The position numbers were made by a program, and so were the translations under genes. Positions 33,399 to 45,383 of a DNA stretch of 64,000 nt are shown piece after piece (position 1 is the first letter of the stretch; each line of letters begins with the position of its first letter). The notes under the pieces are model-generated. The model did not search any database and was not told the DNA's origin. It saw nothing but the letters and a program-made list of their open reading frames with translations. Origin of the DNA: Hyaloperonospora brassicae (taxonomy: Eukaryota; Oomycota; Peronosporomycetes; Peronosporales; Peronosporaceae); NCBI GenBank assembly GCA_947650285.1, contig CANTFL010000017.1, forward strand, positions 172,874 through 236,873, in the 5' to 3' direction.

Positions 33399-35200
33399 AT
33401 GGCGAGTCCATCTATGCGCTGCGCGAACAAAACCGCGGCTGAAGCGGCTGCACGGATGCGTGCAGCCGGAGAGCAAGCAAACCAAGACTCGGCATTAGGC
33501 GGTCATTCGCCTGCTACTGTTGATAAGCAGCCTGCAACATCCAATGTTGCAGGTGCATGTGATCATCCACGTGCAGCTTCTTCATCCGCAGCTTCTACTG
33601 CGAGTACGGGTTCCATGGACGTCGAATCCAATATAGTGGTTATCTTTCGGGAAGTCGGACCGCCCTTTCCCCTCGATGGCGCCTGCAGAGCCTAGCCGTA
33701 GAGCTGTGAGTGCGGAAACGACGACTGCTAAGCCTCGTGGCAGTCTCGACAAAACTCTGCGCCATGGCATGTTCGGCGCATCCAGCGAGTATGAATACTC
33801 GTCTTAAGGATCGGACCGATAGAGATCGTATTCATATGATGCTAGTGCGCAAGGTGAGGACGTTAATTATCGTGATAGTGTCGATGACTCTTCACGGAGT
33901 CATCAAAGCCGTATCAATCTCAGCGATTGCGGCAATCGTAGTTCCATTATGTCGGCACAGCGCGAGAAGAGCAAGATCGTAACGCGTTTGGATCTGCTCC
34001 CGAGAACAAAAAAATGATGCCTTTTCAACTCAAATTGAAGCAGTGGTATGGTTATATCACCGGGTATTGTCGGATCCCACTCCTCGACTCGTCAAGCCTC
34101 CAAGGTCTTGATGTCAGTGCGAGTGATTATCGCACTGAACATGAGTATTACATCGATGTCTTTTTCAGACATCGATGAAACCTCGGTAACCGCAACCGAG
34201 ACGAAGTTTCGTTGGTGTAGACGTGTAACTCATTAATAGGCAACATTGAAAATATTGTCCGTGACGCTTATCTGGACAAAATTATTGCAGGGCGCAATAC
34301 GCTTGACAGAAGTCTCCAAACGGTGGTCATTATAAATTGCACCTATTTTTTCGAGAGGCAAGTTTATCTTACCTCTTGCGGTAAGACTATTGTAATAGTT
34401 CATTTGACAGCTCTGTTCGCTCCCCTAAGGAGGACTTTTTTCCAAATCACCCGTACTGGAGGGCTCGCATCGCGGTTGAGATGCACAAAGTAATTGAGAC
34501 TTAACAATCCTATTATGAACGCGCCGCGCGTTCGTTCGACGACGTTCCTTTATCGTCAAAGAGTTCGTCTCGTCGTACTGCTTGACGAGACAGGAGACAT
34601 CCGGCTTCATCTTTGAGAGGAACTCTGGGCTATTCCACGAGGGTAGATACCCCTCCACTGAACAAGGTAGCTCGTCCCAGATCCTGAGTCGTCACGATGG
34701 TTCAAGATAAGCTCTACAAGGAAGCGTTGACCATAGTGTGAATTTACCAAAGGTTGTGTAGGAAAAGGAAAAATCTCCTCCAAGTCGTTCGACTCACCAT
34801 CTTGACCAAAATGAGATGGATCGCGATATCGCTGAATTGCGCGATGATTTGAAGAATGAGAGGGACAGATGCTATACTCTGACCTGTTCTGTGCAAGAAA
34901 ACCGCAAGGATCGGGAGGCTAATCGTGTAAAAGATCGTGCCAATTACGCTTTCGCACAGCTTCAGGTCGAGCGGGATGTCGGTTCTCTAGTTGACGAGCT
35001 GGCGACATAGCGCAAGGAGATCTCTCAGTTAAGGTCTGACGTCTCTTCACTCCGCGACTATAATATAAGTCTAGAGCGCGAACGCAAGAATCTGATGTAG
35101 ATTTTTGAACGCGGAAGATATCTTCATCGTCGGAAGAGTCCTCGTACTGAAAGTACGGGCGGAGACGCCCCACGTATCAACGTAGGATGCGTACGCATCG
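33399..35200 (+). pseudogene. Decayed Gypsy gag following the LTR
   Basis: The frame opens with MASPSMRCANKTAAEAAARM, an Ala/Arg-rich start typical of oomycete Gypsy gag proteins, and is stopped after 98 residues. Gag-like sequence continues in other frames: a Ser/Asp-rich region at 33700-34000 and a coiled-coil block at 34816-35100 with many Glu, Arg and Leu residues. It ends abruptly where antisense pol sequence of a different copy begins, so the locus was broken by rearrangement or nested insertion. Confidence 0.55.
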
Positions 35201-35299
35201 TACGCAGCAGCTCAAACGTGTATGTGCTACCGTTTTTGTGCAGCACACGAAAGGGGCCGATATACTTGGACATTAGTTATCGGCTGTCCACGCTAGTCA

Positions 35300-38200
35300 C
35301 TACGTGTCTAGATAGATTTACCATAGAAAGTAAGACTAAATTGCCTTCAATGAATGAAAGAACATCTGCACCATTCTTGTACGCGTTCCATTTATGCCGG
35401 TCCAACGCGTGATCCATGGAGTTCTGCTTGAAAAGTAGTACTAATTCTCAAGCCAGCAGAAATTCTTCTGCTGATTCGACATTATTTTGTTCATTTCACC
35501 TTGTGAAAACTGCAGGAACAGTCCTTTCCTCTTTCTGTTCATCAGCGAGGGTGTCATAATTCTCGCCGGAGAGTTCGTTAGCGATGCTGAAGATACCATC
35601 ATCATCATGATCGTTTGATCGAATGATAGTGATGACGCTATTTCCTACATGATCCTCTTCTTCGATGTCGACATTATAGACATCGGCATCATACGTGACG
35701 AAGTTAGCGTCAAAACGTGATGATCAAGATTCAGAACGGTTTTTGATCGAGCGAGTCCCTTCGCCCCTTATCCAATAGTCACACTCTAATCGGTTGGGCA
35801 GACGTAAATGACGCAAACCATTCACGAAGAACGGTGTATGCTAAGTTGAAGTATGCAATTAATTATTGATGGCAAATTCCACCATGGGTGGGAAGTCGCT
35901 CCAAATCGAGAGCGAGAGGACATTTCCTGTAAGCTTCTTTTCGAAGACACGGTTTGAACGTTCCGTCGGACCATCTGTTTCGGTATGTTCAGATGTCGAC
36001 ATTTTCAAACGCGTTCCGAGCGACCGAAACACGGATTGCCAAAAATTTGCCGTAAACCGAGGGTTGCGGTCAGACACGAGTTCACGGGATAAACCGTAGA
36101 GTCGAAATACAGTGTCGATACAGACACTATCACACACCTGCGTCGTGATTGACTCTGGAACTGCATCAAGATGCATTATCTTGATGAACAGGTCAACGAA
36201 AACAAAAATCCCATTATTCATGTGGTCGACTTAGAGTAAACTGAAGACGAAGTCAATGGAAACAGATTGCTAGACCTATGCCGGTACACGTAGAGACTGT
36301 AAGGGTATACGGGATAAAGGAATAGTCTTAACTTGTTGACAGACCTCGCAAGCACGAATGTACTTGCACACAAACTGATACTGGTGGGGCCAGTAGAAAT
36401 CACGACTTGCTGTAAGTTAAGTCTTTTACCTTCCACGATGTCCACCTGTTGGGGCATCGTGGCACTCATACATGATGCGCAAGCGCAATTTAGTATGATG
36501 CGGTACGACGACACGAGGCGTGTTGCCAGCAACAGCTGTGTTATACATCAACCCGATGTGTGTTGTGTACCGGTCCGAAAAGCAACGGTACAAAGCCAAT
36601 AACTCTTTCGAAGATTTACGAGTTGGCTTTGCCAGATGATACATCAAGCACAGAAGATATCGTCTTTTGCGTAAGCCTTCTATATGTCGTCAAGGAACAT
36701 TGACGACGGCACACAGATTGTAAGTGTCACAACAGTGGTCTTATCCTCACCGTTAAATTGCGGGCCCGAATCGAATTCGGGTCAGCGCAAAAGCGCATCA
36801 GCGACGACGTCCAGTCGTCCTAAGTTATACTCGACGGAGGATTTGTACTCGGCGAAGAAAGACAGCCACCTCGCCATTAAATGCGAGAGGTGTGGACTGT
36901 TTACGGCTGTCCCGTTCATGCATGAGGATATGATAGAAGCTATCATCAGATCCATGGACGAGAAGATAGTACTCTTTTACATTTCATATATGATCACGTC
37001 CTTCCTTGGTATCGGCGTCTGACCCGGGTACCGTTTCATCATTTAACTTATCTAATACGTGCACTATCCGCCATCCCCTTGTGGCCTTACGAACACAGAA
37101 GGTCGGAGAGCTGTGAGGGGAAGTCGATTCCCTCACATGGCCTGCTGCTAAGCGATCAGCAAAACACTTACCGACCGCTAGTATTTGTTTACGAGGCAGT
37201 AGTCACTGCTTCATGACTCAATACTTTGCGGCCGGTTTGATCCCGATCTCGTGACGAGTGCATTTGTCCTCAGGCAACTCGCAAGGCACGGATTCAGAAG
37301 ATACATCGTTGAATTCGATCAAATCCTTATACAAAGGATTTGTTTTAAGCGACTCCCAGGATTGAGACGTGTATCGCTCAATCCGAGTCTTCTCATCGAG
37401 GACACTTTCGTCCATAGATGAGCTGCTGATAACCCGTTCGTTATCTGAAAAACTGTTGCCGACTGAATGTCGGTCATATGCTCATCATTAGTGACGAGTA
37501 TCAAGATTTACCTGACTTTGCCACTAAGCAAATCACGCAAGAAACGTTTGGGTTCAAGCGTTGGCAACTGAGTTACCTCCGAATTTAACTATAAATGCAC
37601 ATTCAAATCAAGCGTATAAGCGCCTACGCTTGATCCCTTATGGACCAAGACGTTCAATGTCTCGTCTTCTTCCTGGAAACTTGTTTTCGCAGGATGCGAA
37701 GGGATTGTCCGCTCAGGTTGCCGATGGTCTGATGCCTCAGCATGAGACTCTTGAGGAAGTCCTTCCTCAATCACGCGGGGACTAATTCCCTCTACGTCTT
37801 CTAACTGTGGCTGTGCAACCACAGTTAGGAACTGATCCTCTACGGTCGACTCTCCAGTCGACATAGGATGACCGTGTTGCCCTTTGGTGGCAACAGGTTT
37901 CTTACTTCTAAGATGCTGCCCGCTAGGCATGCATCCATGTCCCGGTCCACTCGACTTATTCGAGTGGTGGACATTCGGCGCAGCCTGTACTTCTGTACAG
38001 ACGCCGGGAGCTTGCTACACAGTGTAGTGATCAGCTACACTGAGGTCTTGTGCAGTCGTGCTAACGACCGTACCGCAAATGAGGCCATCGCACTTACTAG
38101 CGGTAAATCCATATGCTTGTGGACGCCCCATGACGTTCATCAGATGGCCATCTGATGAACAAGCGGCAGGCATCTTCACGGATCGATGCTGCCAGTTCAC

Positions 38201-39760
38201 TGTTGGCTCATACCTCCTGAGCCAGGGTAATCCTTAGATGAAATTGAATTTGTCATCCAGATCCAGTTCGACGAAGTCATTATCGGACTGTTTGTCCTTT
38301 AACGTGTAGTGGATTGCTACTACACGTTTTGCAACGGTTATTGATGCGCCTGTGGCGAGGCGCACCGTCATCCTCGCTCGGGGGATGTCGCGCTAAACGA
38401 ACTTGAGCCTACGGCCCTCTAGTGACTGGCGACGAATAAAATTGTCTGACGCCCCTCAGTCGTCAACTCGAGCGCGAATTGACATTTCTTTTAGTACTTT
38501 CAAGTTCAAGGTGATGAGTGATATCGCATCGCCAGGTGCAGAGACACACAACGATTGTGTATCTGGAGCAACTTTCGTCAAGAGATTTACAAATTCTCCT
38601 GAGGTTGCTGGATCAGTAGAGGAGGAGCGCCCTACTGACACAGTTCATTTTTTATGCTCCGCTTCGCTGTTGCGGTTTCGCAATAGCGTTGGATCTTCGT
38701 TCATTGATCTTTTTGGCAAATGGTCGTTCATTTCGCTCAGTACTGTTTGGTACTGGGCGTGTAGCACTACACTCGTAGACGTAGTGTCCTAGCTTCTGAC
38801 AACGATTTCACTTTTGCAATAGCTTGTTGTCTGAAGAGCGAGGTCTCTTGCACTCAACATCGCAGAGGGATATTGGCTCTAATCCTCCAATATTTTGTCG
38901 TCTTGTTGGGCGATAAGAGATCGAGCTATCATGAGCCTGTCTCATGCTAAAGTCCTCGTGTTCCACTGCTGAGATTGCTCTTCCAAGGGTATCTAGATAC
39001 AAGCGAACAGGTGATGTCTGACGGGCCAGTCTGCGAGCCCTTGCATGAACACATTAATCAACGTGTGTTCATGTACTGTGTTGGCAGTTATACTACTCGC
39101 AAGGAGCCGTATATGCTGAGCATAAGCGTGTACATCACGCTTACCTTGCTTGGGTTTCAGGAGCTCTGATCAAGCTCTGATCAAGCCCTAAACTCATCGC
39201 TCGGCAGTTCAAACGTTTGTATGAGCCGGGTCTCAAAGACTTTCAGCGACTAAAAAGCATATTGGTCGCTCACTTCCGACCTTAAGGCCCAAGGCTTGGC
39301 ACGTCCTGCCACGTGGGCTTGAGCAAATGTGAGTTTCATTTGATTATCGTCTATACGACGAGCCTTCATGACTCTGTCTAGTTCGATGAACGATACCAAC
39401 AGCGAGTCTTCCTCGAATCGTTTGTACTTGTAGATATCAACCTTCACGATTTCGGCACGACGCGTGTGTGTCGTCCCGCCCACAGCAGCATTGAATTACT
39501 GCTGTCTCAACATCTCTTTCTGTTGAGCACCGAGTTCTCTCAACTGCTCGGCCTGTTGATAACCTTGCTGGTGAAGCAAAGCTACTTTCTCTATTTCGGC
39601 GGCAAGTTCATTTTGAATGAACCTGGCTATATCAGCATGTTGTTGGTCTCTGTCAAGAGACGCCGATATGGCGCTAATGGCGGTTTCGCCGACGGTAGAG
39701 CTCATTCGTTCTACCGCACTGCATTCGATGTCACTTAGATGACTAAAGCCTTAACGCGTG
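35300..39760 (-). pseudogene. Decayed Ty3/Gypsy gag-pol on the reverse strand
   Basis: Read on the - strand, gag pieces lie at 39705-39496 (Gln-rich coiled coil), 39483-39250 (capsid-like) and about 38990-38810 (EHEDFSMRQ, then SYRPTRRQ). A protease/linker region spans about 38600-37500. Reverse transcriptase begins near 37340 (NPLYKDLIEF, then SVPCELPEDK). It continues near 37130 (SPHSSPTFCVRKAT, then GWRIVH) but is cut short before RNase H. Integrase follows, with the Zn-binding part at 36647-36426 (RIMYECHDAPTGGHRGR) and the catalytic core at 36221-35859 (GLSRELVSDRNPRF, then TDGPTERSNRV). The order is gag-PR-RT-INT, the Ty3/Gypsy order. Stops and frame changes occur throughout. Confidence 0.8.
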
Positions 39761-39845
39761 GCGTGGAAGCTTTCCTCCTCATCCAACATGTTCATGTTGA
39801 ATGAGATGGCTGTGGTCGTTATATGGACTACAAAGTGCTTGTAGG

Positions 39846-40080
39846 TGCAACGGGGAACGCCTTGTGTCAATTTAACACAAGGTTGTGTGCACTAGACGTC
39901 ACATACACGTGGCGAGGAAGCGCAGCGAAGTAGGCAGAACTCGGAAGCTCTGTCTCATGTAGGGGATGGCCGCCCTACCAGCCCGCATCTTAGGTGTGTG
40001 TTATAGTTGTTGGGTGGGCTGGACGCCCTACTAGCCGAAAATCCCCATAGTAGGATGAGGGGTGTGGGCCCTTTTAGGAG
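39846..40080 (+). mobile_element. LTR fragment
   Basis: The sequence begins TGCAACGGGGAACG and contains the AACACAAGGTTGTGTGCAC block shared with the LTR at 32847. Same orientation suggests a partner of the + strand LTR rather than the 5' LTR of the - strand gag-pol beside it. The right limit is a guess. Confidence 0.4.
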
Positions 40081-40402
40081 TTGAAAAGTGTCACTGTACT
40101 CGCAGACCATTCCACGGTGATCTGTAGGACTACGCGGCTTAAAATCTCTGAATAGGATCTGCTACGTGACATTTGCATTCAAATTGTGACTCTGTCCTGC
40201 AACGGAGTACGTCGCTTGGTGGACTCGTTCGTCGTCTGTCAGGTTTAGCTGATCCGCTCGCGAATCGACGAAACTACGCAACATTTGAGATGCACTACTG
40301 TAGTTTTGATATTTTGTCGGTACACCACGTGCTCCAGACACAATATCAGCACTAGAGGATACCTCAATCATTGCACTGTTTCGTCAAAAAAGTGGTTCCT
40401 CA

Positions 40403-41812
40403 ATGCCTTTGACATCGACAACAGTGGCTAACATGATGGAGCGTCTCTTGTCCAGCGTGTACGCCCGTGAGCCGCCCGTCAAAGTGGCAGTGGCAGTGAC
40501 TGGCGGCGGTGTCTCTGCTTCCGAGCTCCTCTTCCATCCAGGGTCTTCGTCCACCATGCAGCACTTTGTCGTTCCGTATTCGCGTGCGAGTTTGCAGTCG
40601 TTTCTGAGCGCCGTACCGTCGACGGCTCCCGCACTAAAGTTTTGTTCCGCAGAGACGGCGGAACGCATGGCACGTGCTGCGTGGCAAACGGCAAACGCCG
40701 TCATACGGCAAGAAGCAGAGGCGAGTGATGTCCAAGCTGCTGCACTGGTGAGCAGCGCTGTGCACCGATTTCGCAGCTCTTTGGGCATCGCATGCACTGC
40801 GGGACTGGCTACAAACCGTGTCAAGAAAGGCCCGCACGAGTGCTTCGTGTCAGTGTGTCAGGCTCGGTCTGATTCCAAGCACAGCGCGTTCTGGCGGCCG
40901 CAGTGTGAGACGTACCACCTCGAATTGGACAAGACGGTGGGGCGCTCGAGAATGGAGGAGGACTACATTGTGAGTCAGTGGCTGGTGTACGTCCTGGCCA
41001 AAGCTGCAGGTGTGGACGCAGAGACTTGCCGTGCGTTTCATGATGAGTTGACGTCTGCTCAGACTGGAAATGAACGTATCGTGAAGGTGACGACTGGCGA
41101 TGGACGCAGTGGTCCACTGGATGACATCTGTCGTGGCACGTCCAACGAGTTGACGAGTGTTGCCTTCTTGCCGGAGAAATCTACAGACGGCGTGCGCGCT
41201 ACGACAATGGCGACGCAGGGATTTGAGTTTCGCGGATTAGTGCTACCAGGATCGTTCAATCCACTTCACAAGGGCCATATCGATCTCGCACGGGGTGCTC
41301 AGCAGCTCATCGAGTCGCGTACGGGCGTGAAGCTGCCCGTGGCGTTTGAGCTTGCAGTATCGAACGCAGACAAAGGTGCAATCGACTCGTCGACAATCTC
41401 GACACGCATTGCCCAATTCACGCACGATGGCGGCAGCACTACTGGATTGGGTACGTGGCCAGTCCTTGTTACGAATGCCACGCTCTTCGGCCAGAAAGCC
41501 CAGCTTTTGCCTGGGTGCATATTCACCATAGGCGCCGACACGGCCGTACGCCTCGTGGACAAGAAGTACTACGGCATGGACGAGCACAAGATGGTGCTGG
41601 CGTTGGACCACATTGCTCGCAGCAATTGCTCGTTTGTTGTTGCTGGAAGGGTCGACACGAAAGCGGCAAAGAGGTACCTCTCTGCTGAAGAGGTGGTCGA
41701 ACAGCACATTCCGTCGGTATTTCGCCACCTCTTTCTTCCATTACCGGAGAGTGCATTCCGGAATGACATTTCCTCGACGGACCTCCGTCGACAAGCGGCC
41801 ACGACGGCGTGA
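40403..41812 (+). CDS. CinA-like (PncC) domain fused to a nucleotidylyltransferase
   Basis: A 469-residue intronless frame joins two domains. Residues about 10-250 resemble the C-terminal domain of CinA/PncC (NMN deamidase), with VAVTGGGVSASELLFHPGSS near the start and GIACTAGLAT in the middle. Residues about 280-469 are a nucleotidylyltransferase: GSFNPLHKGHIDLA (HxGH at 290-293) and the closing ISSTDLRR (456-463), as in nicotinate/nicotinamide mononucleotide adenylyltransferases. PncC turns NMN into nicotinate mononucleotide, which NadD-type enzymes adenylate, so the fusion may recycle NMN to NAD in one chain. The substrate of each domain is inferred, not shown. In CinA proteins TGG is usually preceded by ESC; here it is AVAVTGGG, so the first domain may have lost activity. 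It starts 320 bp right of the retroelement island. Confidence 0.88.
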   Translation: MPLTSTTVANMMERLLSSVYAREPPVKVAVAVTGGGVSASELLFHPGSSSTMQHFVVPYSRASLQSFLSAVPSTAPALKFCSAETAERMARAAWQTANAVIRQEAEASDVQAAALVSSAVHRFRSSLGIACTAGLATNRVKKGPHECFVSVCQARSDSKHSAFWRPQCETYHLELDKTVGRSRMEEDYIVSQWLVYVLAKAAGVDAETCRAFHDELTSAQTGNERIVKVTTGDGRSGPLDDICRGTSNELTSVAFLPEKSTDGVRATTMATQGFEFRGLVLPGSFNPLHKGHIDLARGAQQLIESRTGVKLPVAFELAVSNADKGAIDSSTISTRIAQFTHDGGSTTGLGTWPVLVTNATLFGQKAQLLPGCIFTIGADTAVRLVDKKYYGMDEHKMVLALDHIARSNCSFVVAGRVDTKAAKRYLSAEEVVEQHIPSVFRHLFLPLPESAFRNDISSTDLRRQAATTA

Positions 41813-41964
41813 ACCGAGCAGCTACAAACGCATTTGATTGGTCAAAAGAAACGAAAGCTCCATGAGATTCGACCAATTGCAATCGACACCGCACCTCTCT
41901 CTTCCCCCTCTTTTCCAGATTCGGCAAAGATCACACGCCAGTAGCAGTAGCGCCTAAGAGCTCC

Positions 41965-42943
41965 ATGTCGAGACGATACGACGGCCGCACGACCACATTC
42001 TCGCCAGAGGGTACGCTCGCTCTTGCTGCGGTGTGGTTCGCGCCTCGTTCTGTAGCCATGTCGATCGCGGGTGACTAACATGGCGTATGTATACAATGGA
42101 CGGCACTTCCACGCGGTCAAATGACGAGCAGGCCGCCTCTTTCAGGTGGAGTATGCCGTCGAGGCGATCAACAACGCCGGATCGGCTGTGGGCATCCTCG
42201 CAAAGGACGGCATTGTCATTGCAGGTCAGTGGTGTGTCTATACGTTATGCAAGTGCTTTGAGTCCACCCGTCCTGCTCGTCGAGTAACGCTCTCTCGTGC
42301 GATGTCAATGGACCGGTCGGCCACAATAGCGGAGAAGAAGACCGTGTCGAAGCTACTGACGCCGAGCAAAACCAGCGACAAGACCATCAAGCTGGACGAC
42401 CACCTGATCTGTGCTGTTGCTGGCCTGACTGCCGACGCTAACATCCTCGTGAACTACGCGCGGCTGTCGGCGCAGCGCTACGAGCTCGCGTACCAGGAGA
42501 AAGAACCGTGTGAACAGCTGGTACAGACCATTTGCAACTACAAGCAGGCGTACACACAATTTGGTGGCCAGCGTCCCTTTGGCGTGTCGTTTCTCTATGC
42601 TGGCTGGGATCGCCACCACGGCTTCCAGCTGTACCACAGCGATCCGAGTGGTAATTATGGCGGCTGGAAGGCCACGGCCATTGGTGCGAACAACCGCGCG
42701 GCCAAGAGCATGCTGAAGAGCGACTACGAGAAAGACATCACGGTGGAAGAGGCGCTGGTTTTTTCGGTGAAGGTCATGAACAAGACCATGGACTCGGCCA
42801 CTCCCACGGCCGAAAAGCTGGAGTTCACGACGGTCACGCGGACTGCCGATGGTAAGATCGTGCATCGCCAACTAACGGAAAGCGAGACGACAGCACTGCT
42901 GCAGCAGGCAAGCGCTGATACAGCGGCTTCGGGTGACATGTAG
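41965..42943 (+). CDS. PSMA4: Proteasome subunit alpha type-4 (alpha3)
   Basis: Three exons (41965-42010, 42132-42224 and 42330-42943) encode 250 residues. The alpha-type signature is present at the N-terminus (MSRRYDGRTTTFSPEG, then GRLFQVEYAVEAI). PSMA4-specific stretches follow: QAYTQFGGQRPFGVS, then LYHSDPSGNYGGWKATAIG, then MNKTMDS. Alpha subunits are non-catalytic and form the outer rings of the 20S core that gate substrate entry. The first intron (121 nt) splits the Gly codon of SPEGR, the second (105 nt) splits an Ala codon, and both use GT-AG. The C-terminal tail is short compared with human PSMA4. Confidence 0.95.
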
Positions 42944-44495
42944 GTAGCGCGCCTTTTGACATGTACCGGTGGTACGTGAGGTGTGCTGCGAGTCATTTTG
43001 GGCAGGTGGTAGACAAGCGATACCTTCGCTGCCTACTTTGAAGTAATGACAAGACGGAGACGTAACAAAATGATGAGTCACCGCTTTCGATCTGCTCCCC
43101 TCAAGCCGCACTCGTTGTTGTGTGGCATCTTGCTGAACGTCGTAGGTGCGCGTAACCACCAACGTCATCCTCTAGTTGCACTTCAAAACCTCGCGGCAAC
43201 AGTTTGACCACGAAAAGTGGTAAATGCGCTGTTTCCGATGTCTATGTGAACTCTTTCGGACACAACCGTCAGTGACAATGAAACTTGTTACTGCATCTTC
43301 CCGCCTGCCACTGCGTTCACACGAGTTCCGTCACATACGGTATAAATGGCGTAGACGTCGGAGGCGTAATGTGGTGTAGGTAATGATCGCACCATGGAGA
43401 GCGAGCGCACTTTGTCAGCTCTATTCTGGAAGCGATGGTCTTTCCGGATATTACACCAATAGCACTGTGTGCACATGGACAAAATTGATCGTTGGTCCGG
43501 TTGCAATCAGTTGATTCGCCACGTGCAGTGTTTGATTGTCATTTCCTGCCTGTGTTTGCATCCTCACGCTCACTTAAGTTCCTGAGACGGTCGGCACAGC
43601 ATTTGCGAGCGATACTACAGCAGACTTTGATGGGAAGAAACCATTGAATGAACTTGCCGTGTCTGTCTTGCGTCCTTCAGTTCGCACGGAATCGCAACAA
43701 TTGTCAGCACACTGCCGTCACCAACAGGTGTTGGTGCACTCAAAGCTGCTGGGTTTTGCGCAAAAAGCTTGGCGCTCAGTGCAAAGCATTCTCGCCCCAC
43801 CGTCGAAACCTTTACTGTCCGTGCGCAATCCAGCCATGTTGTCATGAATTTAGCTGCCATGTCATGCGCTGCTTGCTCTCGAAGAGGCAAACTTAGCTTC
43901 TAGTCCGAGGTCGGTTATTTCGTCTCTACACCATCGCCGACTTCATCCTCGGCACACACACACACCTTCTTATTCAATGTCGAGTGAGCGAACAATGAAC
44001 TCCATTATGGTGTCATGCAAAAGGGTTTACTACTTGGCTCTAGTCTCCAAGTGCACGGAAATGGGGATGGCTTGTTTCATGAGGAGCTTTGTTCTCACTC
44101 GAATTAGTTGCCTTATTATCATCATTGTCATCTACTTTTAACTTGATCGCTATACCAAGTGAGAGGGTGGGAAAGTAAGCTGGAAGATGCAAATGTTTCA
44201 CGAGCGATCGCAGCATCATGTAAGATTGCCGCGTTTGTATAAGATTTAAACGATCAGTATCGTTGCGTGCTCTGCAAACTGAAAACTCATGGTGCGTCAA
44301 GCTGGCCGTCTAGTCAAAAGAAGATATGGTGAGCTCGAGATGCAAAATTCAGGTCACGCACGATTAGCGACGCATCGAAAGGGGGAGACAGGAAAACGGT
44401 TTGTTGATACTGTTTTCTCCTTTGCAATTACTGACGTCAATCTCAGCCCACCATTTCCGCCAGCGAAGCCTACGTACAATGACGAATGAAGCCGA
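42944..44495. other. 1.5-kb region without a supported gene
   Basis: No coding frame with a recognisable domain or consistent codon pattern was found. A short CA repeat lies at about 43952-43966. The region separates PSMA4 from the broken effector locus. Confidence 0.5.
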
Positions 44496-45044
44496 TCATT
44501 CGCGTGGACTTTGAGTCCAGTGCTTGTCGTACACTGACTCGTACACGTGTAGCGTGTGCCATTCGTTGTATAATGCCTTGTCTGCAACCAATTTTTCTAC
44601 GGTAGCTCGCGCGTTACCACCAAGCGCTTTAAACTTGTAACTTTCAGTGTTTTCTGGAAGTCCCAGCGCCTTACGCAAGTGTTCAACCGTGAATTTTTGT
44701 CCAGGAAGCTTAGCCAGTTCGAAGTGCTGACACTTCATCTTCTTCAACAACGATTTCACCATGTCGGCGTCGCTCGTTTGTTTCGCTGCTTTCTTAAAAA
44801 GAGCCAAGAAACGTCGACGTAAAACGAACTTTCACCAATTCTCTCCTCCGAAGGGATTTCATTGTTCCAAGAGCGGACATCAGTCGCGTCCTTGAAGAAA
44901 GCATCCAGATCATGGGCGCTCACGGCTGAACCTTGCAACGAGACTTCTTTTCCTCTCAAGGCTATCTATCGCCTCATGAGCCTCGACGTACATACCATGA
45001 AGAATGGCAACAGCAGAAAGGACGAGAGCGTTCACCGGGTGCAT
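44496..45044 (-). pseudogene. Broken RXLR-type secreted effector candidate
   Basis: On the reverse strand an ATG at 45044 opens a signal-peptide-like start (MHPVNALVLSAVAILHGMYVEA) that is stopped after 44 residues. A second frame (about 44990-44756) carries a degenerate RXLR-like spot (ALRG), the region SAHDLDAFFKDATDV and a downstream SEER, in the order RXLR...EER. A third frame (44807-44496) encodes about 100 residues of helical C-terminus rich in Lys and Leu with Trp/Tyr positions reminiscent of WY effector domains. Each part looks coding, but at least two frame changes and a stop separate them. RXLR genes are normally intronless, so splicing is an unlikely rescue. RXLR proteins act inside host plant cells; this copy appears inactive. 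Confidence 0.6.
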
Positions 45045-45383
45045 TCTTGCGATAAAAGTGCCGCGCGGATTGCAAATTCGAGACTGGCTATTTCACGAAT
45101 CCTGTACACGTCGCTGAGCCACCCAACACGACCCAATAAGGCGCGAGCTAGAGGTCGATGGCTGAGAGGCAGGTATGCATTGAGATTGCATTACTAATAT
45201 CGAAGAAAAATTAGAGGCTGTAAAAGTACTGCTTGTACTTGTGCGCTGGATCAGCAACAATAATAATATCAGAAAAGGTAAAATGCCGCGCGCGCTTGGC
45301 CGAAAGCACGCAAGCTTCTATCTTGAGGCCAAGCACAACCAGTTGTGCTCAACTTTTAAACTTCACCCTATATTACAAAGCTC

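Noticed and set aside
40162..40371. Small reverse open frame just upstream of the CinA fusion gene
   Set aside because: It has no domain or conserved start; probably retroelement debris.
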